Shown piece by piece: positions 11,155 through 21,257 of a stretch of DNA of 64,000 nucleotides. The notes beneath the pieces are model-generated. The model was not told the DNA's origin and ran no database searches. It saw only the letters and a program-made list of their open reading frames with translations. Numbering within the stretch: the stretch's first letter is position 1; the number at the start of each line of letters is the position of its first letter. The stretch covers positions 5,949,432 to 6,013,431 of the forward strand of contig CM075760.1 of NCBI GenBank assembly GCA_037974335.1. Direction: 5' to 3'. Position numbers and translations under genes: made by a program. Origin of the DNA: Prionace glauca. Lineage: Eukaryota > Chordata > Chondrichthyes > Carcharhiniformes > Carcharhinidae.

Positions 11155-11224
11155 CAGGAACACCAACGGCAGCGAGAATGGGATAAGAAATGGCGAAGAA
11201 GAGACCTTTCACTGGTCCATGCAT
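11155..11224 (-). CDS. GPR139-like GPCR, gene 1, exon 1
   Basis: This small first coding exon is below usual ORF-size limits. On the - strand ATG at 11224-11222 opens M-H-G-P-V-K-G-L-F-F-A-I-S-Y-P-I-L-A-A-V-G-V-P and ends in phase 1 at CCTG|GTAGGTG. Its 23 codons plus one base join exon 2 to give G-V-P-A-N-L at the start of TM1. The same length, phase and Y-P-I-x-A-x-x-G-x-P motif occur in the exon 1 at 39667-39736, and a one-codon-shorter version lies at 61395-61461. I chose this ATG because of that agreement. Confidence 0.88.
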
Positions 11225-12109
11225 CCTCTCCCAGAAAGTGAAATGAAGCTGAGACCTGCGCTCTGCAGTGGTTTCATTGTGTCCCACATTTACTCTGAGT
11301 GAGCGTCTCCAGAGGAATAATTAAGTTAGAAATGGCACCTTAGTTACAAGCCAGTGAACAAACAGATTCGCTCACTGTTTGGTACCTCCACATTACACCA
11401 TTGGCAAGGGGGATGATCCCATTGTATACCTAACCAAACTGCTGCTTGCTCATTCCATGGTTACCTTCACCTCCCACAAACATTGCCTTCGTGCCCACAT
11501 CAAGAACAGCAGGTGAGGGGAGATATTGATCTGGGTTCTAATCTCAAATTCAAAGACCATCTCTTCTCGTTTCTGCCCAATTATATCTTGCTCACAGATA
11601 TCAGAATAGTTAGGCATGTATTTCCTTCTGAGAGTTTTGGAAACTGAAATTAGAAGCATGAGTTGTGCATTCAGTATTTCTGAGTCTACTCCGCCCTTCA
11701 TTTTGATCATGAGTGATCATCAAACTGCGTTCCTACTCCCTAATTATTTTTATTAGATGTACATCTGAAACTCCTGAAGTCACTATGACCATTTTGCACA
11801 TCCTTTGCTCCTGCTCTCACATTCCGCGAGCACAGGATGGATTTCACAGAAATGACAAATGACTAAGGTTAATATGCTATATTTCCTTTAAGAAGTGATA
11901 CAATGAACCTGTTTTCCGACCTACAAACAGCAAGCGAAACACATTTTATCTACGGAATTCACCTTGGACTTTATTATTTTGGGGCGAAATAATTGCAATC
12001 CTACATTTCATTTGTTTATTTTTTCACATGAACCTCGGTCATCTAAAGTTTTATTATCGAGAAGATGTGTAAATCATGTTTGGAGGAGTAAGGTTGATGA
12101 AAGTTACTC
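11225..12109. other. Upstream region of GPCR gene 1; no other gene seen
   Basis: It would contain the promoter and 5' UTR of the - strand receptor gene. I can point to no reliable promoter element. The rest is AT-rich unique sequence. Confidence 0.45.
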
Positions 12110-12215
12110 TTTAACTCTTCTTTGAAATAAAGGAACAGTTGGTGTCACACATCAATAACCATTCGACTGGAGACAGGCAATGTTTGAGCAAGTGTGTGTG
12201 TGTGTGTGTGTGTAT
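12110..12215. repeat. Dispersed repeat ending in a (TG)n run
   Basis: The stretch leading to GAGCAAGTGTGTGTG, with (TG)n at about 12192-12214, matches 44120-44230. Both share the ATTCGACT core and the GAGCAAG lead into (TG)n. It may be a SINE-like element with a TG tail or a shared duplication; type unknown. Confidence 0.55.
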
Positions 12216-12344
12216 GTCTTGGGAGAAAGGCGTAGTATCATAGATCAGAGAGAGTACTGTCATTTCCATGGTGTGCCTCCTCGCAAAGTGGACTCTCGCC
12301 GTCCCACATCTTGTATAAATTGGCACAGATGAGTGAGTGAATGA

Positions 12345-12760
12345 CAGGGTGCAGAAGGATGAATTTGCTGATGACACCAAAGCCTGAGGAGTTGTAGACA
12401 GTGAGGATGGATGTTACAGTTTGCAGAGGGACATAGATAAGCTGCAGAGTTGGGCTGAGAGGTGGCACATGGGGTTTAATGCGGTAAAGTGTGAGGTGAT
12501 TCACTTTGGTAAGAGTAATAGGAGTACACAATATAGGGCAAATGGAAGGACACTTGGTAGTGTTGACGGATCTCGGTACACATGTGCATAGATTCCTGAA
12601 AGTTGGCACCCAGGTTGATAAGGTTGTTAAGAAGGCGTAACGGTGTGGTAGCTTATATTGGGATTGAATTTCGGAGCGGTGAGGTCATTTTGCAACTATA
12701 TAAAACTCTGTTGTGGCCGCACTTGGAGTATTGCCTACAGTTCTGGTTGTTTCAAAATGT
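12345..12760 (+). repeat. CR1/L2-like LINE fragment, palm-to-thumb part of RT
   Basis: The sense strand begins at the RT active-site region (TTTGCTGATGACACCAAA-like, decayed) and runs through the GAGGTGATTCACTTTGG block to the CTGTGGCCGCACTTGGAGTA block. Frames are interrupted. It abuts a second fragment from the 5' (endonuclease) part of a LINE at about 12762. The order is therefore 3' part then 5' part, which implies two insertions or a rearrangement. Confidence 0.75.
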
Positions 12761-12761
12761 G

Positions 12762-13871
12762 GAATCAATGTCGATGGAGATAAGGAATAGTAAAGGGAAA
12801 AATGTCACTGATGGGTGTAGTCTATAGGCCCCCAATTGATAACTTCGAGGTGGGGCGGGCTATAAACAAACAAATAACAGATGCGTGTAAAAATGACCAA
12901 CAATAATCATAGGGGATTTTAACCTCCATATTAATTGGTCAACTCAAGTTGGATGCCATGGATTTGAGGATGAGTTCTTAGAAGTCTTTCAAGATAGTTT
13001 CCTCGAACAGTATGTTACAAAACTTACGGGGGAGCAAGCTATCTTGGATCTGGTCTTGTGTAATGAGGTAAAACTAATGACCTCCTTATTAGGGATCCTC
13101 TTGGAAGGAGTGACCACAATATGATTGTATTTCTAATACAGAGGGAGGGTGAGAAAGCAATGACCCAAACCAGTGTCCTCTGCTTGAACAAGGGGGATAC
13201 AATATGATGAGGGCGGAGTTGGCTAATATAGACAGGGAACACAGACTAATTGATTGGATAGTTCAGGAACAGTGGAGGATTTTTAAGCAAATTTTACTCA
13301 GTACTCAGCAATAACATATTCCAGTGAAAAAAGAAGGAATGTAAGAAAAGGGATAAACAGCCATGGATAACTAAGGAAATAAAGGAGAGTATCAGATTAA
13401 AAACCAATGAATATAGAGTGTCCACTATTACTGGGGAACTAGAAGATGGGGAAAACTTTAAAAAGCAACAAAGAACTACTAAGACAGCAAAAAAGAAAGG
13501 AAAGATAGATTATGAGAGTAAACTCGCACGAAATATGAAAACTGATAGTAAAATATTTACAAATATATAAAATGGAAAAGAGCGACTAAAGTAAATGTTG
13601 GACTCCTGGAAAGTGAGAAGGGGGATTAATAATGGGAAACAAGGGAATGGCCGAGGCCTTAAACAAGTTTGTTGTGTTGGTCTTCACAGTGGAGGATACA
13701 AATAGCGCACCGATAATTGATGGTCATGGGACTGTAGGGGGTGAGGACGTTGAAATGATCAATATTACTAAAACGACAATGCTGGGTAGAGTAATGGGAC
13801 GAAAGGTAGACAAGTACCCTGGTCCGGATGGAATGCATCCCAGGGTACTAAAATAAATGGCAGAGGTAATA
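12762..13871 (+). repeat. Old LINE, left half (endonuclease to start of RT)
   Basis: The sense strand shows decayed endonuclease blocks (TATAGGCCCCCAA for Y-R-P-P-N, GGGGATTTTAACCT for G-D-F-N, GGAGTGACCACAATATG for S-D-H-N). The RT opening follows: P-G-P-D-G and M-H-P-R-V-L-K in the open stretch 13632-13856. At 13871 the element is cut by a CR1 insertion and resumes at 17720. Confidence 0.82.
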
Positions 13872-14405
13872 ACAAAGAACAAAGAACAACACAGCACAGG
13901 AAACAGGCCCTTCGGCCCAACTAGCCCGCGCCGACGTCCCGTTGTCTCAGTGACCTATTCATGATTTTAGTCTACGCCTAATGTGCGAGGATCAGGGAGG
14001 TCCAATATAGGGACAATTTGTTACCCAATCAATCAGCCTAAAAACACATTTTTGGGATGTGGGAGGAAACCGGAGCACCCAGAGAAAACCCACGTAACCA
14101 CAGGGAGAACGCGAAAACTCCCACGGACACTGGCCAAAATCCATGTGTCCGCGCAGCAACAGAGATAGTCTCTGAGCTGTCATGTTGCCCTCGAGATGGT
14201 CCAGTTTAAGCAAACCAACGATATGAAGCAATAGGCAACTCCCGAAGCAACATCCAAGAGCAGCCCACCACAACCTGCCGCAAGCATGCCCCATTACTGG
14301 GGCATGGTGGACCTAAATGCCTGTGGAGACAAAAAATTCATTATTAAACAGGCGAAGACTCTACATCCCTGAGGCAAAAACGGAATCCCAAGCCTGCAAT
14401 GTTTA
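13872..14405 (-). repeat. 3' region of the CR1 element, shared in part with the SINEs
   Basis: Downstream of the ORF2 stop on the - strand this region contains GGGTGCTCCGGTTTCCTCCC and neighbouring blocks. These blocks also make up the central part of the tRNA-derived SINEs at 20272-20600 and 27300-27605. The final tail GGCCTGTTTCC-TGTGCTGTG is also like the SINE tail. Confidence 0.7.
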
Positions 14406-15791
14406 TTAAGGCCTGCTATATCCCCCTATATGTAGACTGCTCATGTGGCTGTCCAAGTGACTCTTAAACAACCCTAGCGTGCCTGCTTCCACCACCTTAC
14501 TCGGCAGTGCATTCCACATCCCCACTACCCTTTGTGTGAAAAACTGCCCTCTAATATTTGTCTTATACCTAGCCCCTCTCACCCTAAGCCCGTGACCCCT
14601 CGTTCTATCCATTTCTAATAGCGGAAAAAGCTTACCACCATTTACTCTATCTATCCCCTTCATAATCTTATAAACCTCTATTAGATCCCCCCTCAGCCGA
14701 CGTCTCTCAAGGGAAAACAGCCCAAGTTCGTTCAATCTTTCCTCGTAAGACAGCCCTTCCATACCAGGCAACATCCTGGTAAATCTCCTCTGCACTCTCT
14801 CCAGGATCTCTACATCCTTCCGGTAGTGCGGCGACCAGAACTGGACGCAGTACTCCAAGTGAGGCCTAACCAACGTTCTATACAACTGCAACATCAGACT
14901 CCTACTCTGATATTCTATACCCCTTCCTATGAAGGCTAACATACCATACGCTTTCCTCATCACATTCTGCACCTGCACCGACACCTTCAGGGACTTGTGC
15001 ACTTGCACCTCCAGGTCTCTCTGCGTATCTACACTCCGGATAGTTCTACCTTTTATCGTATAACTCCCCTCTACATTCTTCCGGCCAAAGTGCATCACCT
15101 CGCATTTCTCCGGATTAAATTCCATTTGCCATCTATCCGCCCAATCTACCAGCCTGTCTATGTCCTGTTGCATTGCCAGGCACTGCTCCTCAGTACCCGC
15201 CAATCCAACCATCTTAGTGTCAACAGCAAATTTGCTGATCACACCACCTACCCCCTCTTCCAAGTCATTAATATATACTACAAATAGTAGAGGTCCTAGT
15301 ACCGAGCCCTGCGGCACACCACTGGTGACAGACCTCCAATTGGAAAAGGAGCCTTCCACTACTACCCGCTGTCTCCTCCTCCCAAGCCAGTTCTCCACCC
15401 ATCTACATACCTGGCCTTCTATCCCATGAGCCTTCACCTTTTCTATCAGCCTACCATGAGGGACCTTGTCTAACGCCTTACTGAAATCCATATAGACAAC
15501 ATCAACGGCTTGTCCTTCGTCAACCGTTTTTGTCACCTCTTCAAAAAATTCCAATAGATTCGTAAGGCACGACCTCCCTGTAACGAAGCCATGCTGCGTA
15601 TCCCTGATCAGATTGCAGCGCTCCAGATGTTCATACATCCTATCCTTGAGGATCCTCTCCATTATCTTGCCTATAACTGAAGTCAAGCTCACCGGCCTAT
15701 AGTTTCCTGGGTTATCCCTCTGACCCTTTTTAAACAACGGTACTACATTTGCAATCCTCTGGGACCTCACCTGTGTCCAAAGAAGAGACAA
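14406..15791 (-). pseudogene. CR1 ORF2, reverse transcriptase part
   Basis: The - strand frame carries the RT blocks in order: A-N-V-V-P-L-F-K-K-G, N-Y-R-P-V-S-L-T-S, Q-H-G-F-V, M-D-F-S-K-A, S-G-V-P-Q-G-S-V-L-G-P, then F-A-V-D-T where the catalytic F-A-D-D is expected. The thumb and C-terminal blocks (R-R-F-T-R-M-L-P-G, Y-E-E-R-L-N-E-L-G-L-F, Q-R-V-V-G-M-W-N) follow up to the stop. The Val in the active site would abolish polymerisation. This frame overlaps the endonuclease frame at 15730-15791, where a frameshift separates them. In the family these form one protein. Confidence 0.9.
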
Positions 15792-17256
15792 AGATTTGCG
15801 TCAGAGGCCCAGCAATTTCATCCCTCACCTCCCTTAGCAGCCTGGGATAGATGCCATCAGGCCCCGGAGATTTATCCGTCTTTATACTGTCTAAAAGTCC
15901 CAACACCTCTTCCCTCGTGATGACTATTTCCCTCAACGGATCCTCAATCTCCTCAAGCACAGCACCAGACATCAGACCCCTCTCCTGCGTGAATACCGAC
16001 GCAAAATATTCATTCAGGATCTCCCCCATTCCGCCAAGCTCCAAGCATAGTTCCCCTTCTCTGTCCCTGAGAGGACCAATGTTCCCTCTAACCATCCTTT
16101 TGTTTCTAACATAGGAGTAAAATGCCTTAGGATTTTCCTTAATCCTATCCGCCAAAGCCATTTCGTGGCCCCTTTTTGCCTTTCTGATGCCCCTTTTAAG
16201 TTCTCTCCTACATTCACTGTATTCTTCTAACGCTATCTCTGTCCTCAAATGCCTAGATCTAGTATACACCTCCCTCTTTCTCCTGACCAGGTCCTCAATA
16301 TCCCTAGTTACCCATGGCTCTCTAATCCTACCCTTCCCATCCTTCCTCTTGACCGGCACATGTCTTTCCTGCAATGATTTTAGTTTTCCCTTGAGAGACT
16401 CCCACATACCTAGCGTCGACCTGCCATCAAACAGCTTACCCCAGTCCGTATATTTAAGATCCTGCCTAATCCAGTTGTATCTAGCCCTCCCCCAGTTTAA
16501 CACCCTCCCCTTAGGACAGGCTTCATCTTTATCCATTAATATCATAAACCAGACAGAGTTGTGGTCACTGTTAGCCACATGCTCTCCTCCTTCAACGTCA
16601 ACCAACAGCCCAGGCTCATTGCCCAGAACCAAGTCCAGTATAGCCCCCTCTCTGGTCGGGCTATCCACGTACTGCTCCAGGGATCCTTCCATTACACACT
16701 GTACAAATTCCTCCCCGTCAGCACCCTCTGATCTCGGCACCTTCCAATCTACCCCGGGGAGAAAATCTCCCACTACCACCACCCTATTCTTCCTGCACTT
16801 ATCTAGAATGTCCCTGCTTATCCCTTCTTCCACAGCTCTCGGGCTGTTGGGCGGTCTGTAGTACACACCCAACATAGTAACATCTCCCTTCCTATTCCTC
16901 AACTCCACCCATAGCGACTCGATTCCTATATCCTCCATACCTAACTCCCTCTGCACTGCTATGATGCAATCCTTAACTAACAACGCCACTCCCCCACCTC
17001 TCAGCGACGCACCCCTATCTCGCCTGAAACACTTATACCCAGGAACATTCAACTGCCAGTCCTGCCCTTTCTTTAACCAAGTCTCTGTCACCACCACCAC
17101 TTCCAACTTTCTTTCGAACATTAATGCCTTCAGTTCATCTGATTTGCCAGTCACAGTCCTAGCATTGAAACACATACACCGAAGACCCTCACAAACAATC
17201 CGATCCTTCTTCCTACACTCCGGGCTTACCCTATCCCCAATCCCAGTTCCATCCAC
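15730..17256 (-). pseudogene. CR1 ORF2, endonuclease and start of RT
   Basis: This - strand open frame of 508 codons holds an APE-like endonuclease: F-N-A-R-T-V, T-E-T-W-L, Y-Y-R-P-P-N-S, G-D-F-L-P-G-V-D-W, then S-D-H-N-S-V-W-F. Family members normally have G-D-F-N-L-P, so the Asn codon seems lost. After the endonuclease come a basic linker and the RT entry block K-S-P-G-P-D-G-I-Y-P-R-L-L. The frame runs into a stop shortly after L-D-T-G-E-V-P-E-D because of the frameshift. It starts 23 bases after the ORF1 stop, a close spacing usual for CR1. Confidence 0.9.
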
Positions 17257-17279
17257 CTCCCCACCCCCCCCCCTCCATA

Positions 17280-17714
17280 TTAGTTTAAACCCTGCCGAAA
17301 CACTCCAGCTAACCTTCCAGCTAAGATATGCATGCCCTTCCCAGTTAACTGTACCCCATCCCTCTTGTATATTTGCCCCTCTTTCATAAAGACTTCCCAG
17401 TGGTCTACGAATCTAAAACCTTCTGCCCTACACCAATCCTTCAACCACGCATTTAGTTGGAGTATCTCATTATTTCTAGCCCTGCTAGCCCCAGGCACCG
17501 GCAGTAGCCCTGAGAACGCCACCCTGGAGGCCCTACATTTCAGCCTGGCCCCCAACTCCCTGAACTGCCTATGTATGTCCCCCCTGCAGTTTGTTCCTAC
17601 ATCCTTCTCTCCTACGTGCACTATCACATCAGACTCAGTCTCTCCACCCTTCAAAATTCCCTCTACCCTTTCTGAAACATCCTGTACCCCTGCTCCAGGG
17701 AGGCAGACTACCAT
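17280..17714 (-). CDS. CR1 ORF1, esterase (SGNH-like) domain, 5' truncated
   Basis: The - strand open frame of 144 codons resembles the C-terminal esterase domain of CR1 ORF1. It shows V-H-V-G-E-K-D-V-G-T-N (family form is G-x-N-D), V-A-F-S-G-L-L-P-V-P-G, A-R-N-x-x-I-L-Q-L-N-x-W-L, F-V-D-H-W and K-R-D-G-V-Q-L-T-G-K-G, the last holding the D-x-x-H block with Gln in place of His. The catalytic His position therefore looks changed. The N-terminal half is missing because the element is 5' truncated. The ORF1 esterase is known in CR1/L2 elements; its role is not settled. Confidence 0.8.
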   Translation of the reverse strand: MVVCLPGAGVQDVSERVEGILKGGETESDVIVHVGEKDVGTNCRGDIHRQFRELGARLKCRASRVAFSGLLPVPGASRARNNEILQLNAWLKDWCRAEGFRFVDHWEVFMKEGQIYKRDGVQLTGKGMHILAGRLAGVFRQGLN

Positions 17715-17719
17715 CCTGA

Positions 17720-18685
17720 TAATAGCTAATTTATTAGTTGTATTTTATCACAATTTGCTGGACTCTGTGGAAGTGCCGGCTGATTGGAAAACAGCTAATG
17801 TAACGCCACTATTTAAAACAGGAGGTAGACTAAAGGTAGGTAACTTCCGGCCAGTTAGATTAACAACTGTGGTTGGTAATATGCTGGAATCTATCATTAA
17901 TGAAGAAATAGCAGGACACCTGGAAAAGAATGATTCAATCAAGCAGACGCAGCATGTATTCATAAAGGGAAAGCCATGTTTGACTAATTTACTGGAGTTT
18001 TATGAGGATATAACGAATGTGGTTGACAGGGGGAAACCGGTGGATGTGGTGCATTTAGATTTCCAGAAGGCATTCGATAAGGTGCCTCACAAAAGGTAGC
18101 TGCATAAGATAAAAGTACTCGGATTGGGGGGTAAAGTGTTAGCGTGGATTGAGGATTAGCTATCTAACAGAAAGCAGACAGTCAGAATAAATGGATGTTT
18201 TTCACTGGCAATCAGTGACTAGTGGTTTGCCGCAGGGATCAGTGCTGGACCTCAACTATTTACCATATACATAAACGATCTGTAAGAGGGGACCAAGTGT
18301 TGGGTGACAAAGTTTGCGGATGACACAAAATGAGTGGGAAATCTAATTGCGTGGAGGACACAGAAAGTCTGCAGAGAGATTTGGATAGGCTGAGTGAGTG
18401 GGCAAGGATGTGGCAGATGGAGTATAATGTTGGTAAGTGTGAGGTTATCCACTTTGAAAGGAATAATAGTAAAATGGCCACATCGTTAAATGTGTTTATG
18501 TCACAGATAGATTTTTTTAACCAATAAGGGAATTAAGGTGTATGGGGAGCGGGCAGGTAAGTGGAACTGAACCCACTATCAGATCAGCCATGACGTTATT
18601 GAATGGCGGAGCAGGCTCGAGGTGCTAGATGGTCTATTCCTGCTGCTATTTCTCCTGCTCTTATGTTCATATGTTCATACCACAA
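17720..18685 (+). repeat. Old LINE, right half (RT to 3' end)
   Basis: This resumes the element cut at 13871. The sense frame reads A-N-L-L-V-V-F-Y-H-N, W-K-T-A-N-V-T-P-L-F-K, F-R-P-V-R-L-T-T, L-T-N-L-L-E-F-Y-E-D and L-D-F-Q-K-A-F-D-K-V-P up to a stop near 18100. Decayed RT palm follows (TTTGCGGATGACACAAAATG at about 18313). Part of the C-terminal region is deleted near 18510-18540. It ends with TTATTGAATGGCGGAGCAGG and TTATGTTCATATGTTCAT at about 18685. Confidence 0.85.
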
Positions 18686-19669
18686 CATGTCCTTGTTTAT
18701 CTTGAAATCTACATCCCTGCATTATTATGCTGGACAATGGGTTCTTCTCATTTCTGGACGCATTAGATCACTCCCTTGTTAATAGCCCACTGAGTTTATA
18801 ATACACTCCTGGCTGAGTCATTGCTACACCTCTACATACTCGCCGGTTATCATGGTTAGCATTGTATCTGATACACCAGCCGCTTTCTTTCCTTTACCTA
18901 CATATGTGATTCTATGCTCTGAGTCGGTGGCATTCGCACTAAAATATATCTGCCTTTATATCACAGTTATCGTTGTTATTATCGTATTTGATTTTGGTTG
19001 TAGTAAATTAAACAATTTTCACTGCTTCTTTTAAAATAAGTGTTAAACGGGGTCTTGCCTGAACTATTTTCGACTAGGCTTCGCCTGTCTATATGATAAT
19101 ATCTGACATAGACTTTCAATGACAGTGCAATAATGCAGAGTTGTGCGTAGATTTAGCTATCTACCTGTAGCTCGGAGAATCTATCTCTGACATCGAAGAG
19201 GCTGGATACTGAAACCCCACCTAGTTTTCTGTAACACCTATCCTGTCACTCAGGAGTAGGAGGAGCTCTCGCAGCCTGTAGCCTGTATTCCCCAATTATC
19301 TCATTCTCTTTGCAATCAGTTCATTTTCCTAAACGTCATGAACCCTGATCTGCAGACTATAAACTATCTCCCGCCAGTCTGATGAAGGTTGAGTACCATG
19401 AACGTCTTCTTGCAACTGATCTAAATATAGATTGCAGATCACAGCGAATATGTACGGTTTGAATGGCAGGTTAAGCCTTTGACGATCCAATTGGAATCAG
19501 CAGTTTGTTTCTCCGGGAAACAGTTGGGTGACAGTTTAACCTGAAGTTAATGTGGTTTCCTTTTCAGTTTATGTTTGAGAGGCTGACAGAGCCTTTGCTC
19601 ATCCCGGCTGCACGTCCCACGTTTCTAGACGCCCCAGCAGGCAGGGTCTCTGAGAAAAAGTCTATAGAC
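18686..19669. other. No gene seen
   Basis: I see no reading frame of note. The region lies just 3' of the V segment RSS on the - strand. I looked for J-like or D-like segments with a heptamer/nonamer and found none that I can support. Confidence 0.4.
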
Positions 19670-19707
19670 AGTTTATGTACGGGGTGAGACTGTTTTCCAT
19701 CACTGTG
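19670..19707 (-). other. V(D)J recombination signal sequence (23-type)
   Basis: On the - strand, directly after the V exon, there is a consensus heptamer CACAGTG (19701-19707). A spacer of 22 bases and the nonamer-like ACATAAACT (19670-19678, 7 of 9 to consensus) follow. One base of shift gives a 23-base spacer. A 23-type RSS is normal for TCR and IgH V segments. Confidence 0.85.
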
Positions 19708-20017
19708 AGTCTGAGAGCGCAGTAATACACGGCAGTGTCTGTCAGCTGCATTCCGAAAATGGTTAAACTCGTTAAACTGCTGCTGCTTTCGAGTCTGGAA
19801 AGGAATAGGATTCCTAAATTTTCTCCTTTCTGTTCAGTTGTATCCCAGGAGTTTCTCCACACAATAAGCTGTAGCTCCTGTTCCGCTTGTTGCCGGAACC
19901 AATATAAAGAATAATGGGTCCGTCCAGTGTTGTAGGTACATTTTATAGTCACCGCCTCAGCTTCTGGCTTGCTGACGGAAGACTGGAGCTGAATAATTGA
20001 ATCTCCATCGGACTGAT
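19708..20017 (-). CDS. T-cell receptor alpha/delta-type V segment, V exon
   Basis: This germline V exon encodes an antigen-receptor variable domain. The - strand acceptor TTGTTACAG ends at 20018 and the frame starts D-Q-S-D-G-D-S. V-set features: first Cys in V-T-I-K-C, W-F-R-Q-Q in framework 2, L-T-I-F-G in framework 3, then T-D-T-A-V-Y-Y-C-A-L-R with the second Cys. The frame runs open into the RSS. The W-F-R-Q-Q-A-E-x-E-L-Q-L-I framework 2 and C-A-L-R end favour TCR alpha/delta over Ig VH; the exact chain (TRAV or TRDV) is not resolved. With the leader exon at 20849-20894 it is a complete, apparently functional segment. It points away from the IgM gene's strand: tail to tail, about 13.5 kb apart. 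Confidence 0.88.
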
Positions 20018-20848
20018 CTGTAACAAATTTTCAGGAAGGAGAAGACGGAATATTAAATCGGGCAATCAAATAATATCAGTACTTTATGCGGTGGTGGGAT
20101 TAACACACGCAGGAATAATATACAGGGGAGCGGCCTATGGGGTCTGGAAATGTAAGAAGAAGCACCAGGCATCAAGCGAGGTAGATGCTGGTGAAATGCA
20201 TGAATGGAATCCGGGCATGTGGGGGGAGGACGGGGCAATGTACGGACGGCAAATGGGAATAGCCTACGTTGATCGTAGAAACCTACAGTGACAGAAAGAG
20301 GCCCTTCGAGTCTGCACCGAACACAATCCCACGCAGACCCTACCCCAATATCCCTACATTTTCATACCCATTAATCTCTCTAACCCTGGACACTAAGGTG
20401 TACTTTCTTAGCATGGCCAATCAACCTAATCCGTTCATCTTTGGACTGTGGGAGGAAATCGGAGTACCCAGAGAAAACCCGCGCAGATACGAGGACAATG
20501 TGCAAACTCCACATAGACAGTGACCCGAGCCGAGAATCGAACCCAGGGCCCTGGAGCTGTGAAGCAACATTGCTAACCTCTGTGCTACCGTGCCGCCCAC
20601 ATCGTGGAGTTTGCAATGATCCTGGAGACTGCATCTTGAAAGATGTGCGAAATGGAAGGTGGTGGCTGTGCCAACCCGTATGGCGTGGCGGCAAAAAGGG
20701 GGTACAGAAGGAGAAGTAGAAAATAGATAGCAGAGAAAATGGGACCAAAACAGAGAGGAGTTGGGCAGACAGAAGAATGTGAAACATACTTGGGAAATGT
20801 TACAGACGTTTTAGTTTGAACGTGACATGGATAAAAGGGTTTCCTTAC
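20018..20848 (-). other. Leader intron of the V segment, carrying a SINE
   Basis: At about 830 bases the leader intron is long for a V gene (commonly about 100-200 bases). Some 330 bases of it is the SINE at 20272-20600. Confidence 0.75.
20272..20600 (-). repeat. tRNA-derived SINE, nearly full length
   Basis: On the - strand the head is tRNA-like: an A-box-like TAGCACAGAGGTTAGCA and a B-box GGTTCGATTC. The body has TGTGGAGTTTGCACATTGTC and the CTCCCACAGTCCAAAGATG block, then the tail with TCTGCACCGAACACAATCCC reversed and GGCCTCTTTCTGTCACTGTAG. It resembles HE1-type SINEs described from sharks; the name is from memory. Copies recur at 3176, 27300 and 58128. Confidence 0.82.
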
Positions 20849-20894
20849 CGACAATAATCACTGTCAGCACAAACCAGGTATTGAATACCCTCAT
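20849..20894 (-). CDS. V segment leader exon (signal peptide)
   Basis: On the - strand ATG at 20894-20892, in a good context (GCCGCC before it), opens M-R-V-F-N-T-W-F-V-L-T-V-I-I-V. It ends in phase 1 at GTCG|GTAAGG. The peptide is a short hydrophobic signal sequence. The phase matches the V exon, giving Asp at the junction. Confidence 0.87.
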
Positions 20895-21257
20895 GGCGGC
20901 TGTTCAACGTTAATTGCTTCAAATCAGGAGGGCGGAGAAGTAATAATCCCGCCAGTGGGTTCTTATCAGTTCAGTCACTTTTCTGACTTCCACGAATCGC
21001 TGCCCCTCCCACTCATGCAAAACTCAATCTTATTGAGAAAACAATTCAATGACGATCAGAGATCACTTGACCTACAACGGAAAACACACAGTGTATTCCT
21101 CATTGAGCCTAATCAGTAGTCTGGGGGAAAATTTACTTTTGTAAAAATTGGGCAGCTTAGAGCCTAACTAGTTGAGGGAGCTGCAGGTGTGAGGGTTGAA
21201 AGAAGTGGAAACAGCCAACATGTTTGTAGATCTGATGGTGGATTTCAACACATTGGT

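Larger units (their letters stand above)
13872..17719 (-). mobile_element. CR1-family LINE inserted into an older LINE
   Basis: This non-LTR retrotransposon, read on the - strand, has three visible parts: a 5'-truncated ORF1 with an esterase domain, ORF2 (endonuclease plus reverse transcriptase), and a 3' region of about 530 bases. The 3' end is a GGGCCGAAGGGCCTG tail and a short (TTCTTTG)n run, a CR1 hallmark. TAATA is present on both sides (13867-13871 and 17720-17724), consistent with a short target-site duplication. The flanks belong to one older LINE. ORF2 has one frame break and a changed catalytic residue, so this copy cannot move itself, but it is the least decayed LINE here and so the youngest. 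Confidence 0.88.

Noticed and set aside
16187-18099. Long + strand open frames at 16187-16861 and 17332-18099
   Set aside because: They are antisense shadows of CR1 ORF2 and ORF1, the second running on into the real sense frame of the older LINE.
18686-19669. J or D segments beside the V segment RSS
   Set aside because: I looked for a heptamer/nonamer pair with a 12-type spacer and an F-G-x-G motif and found none that I can support.
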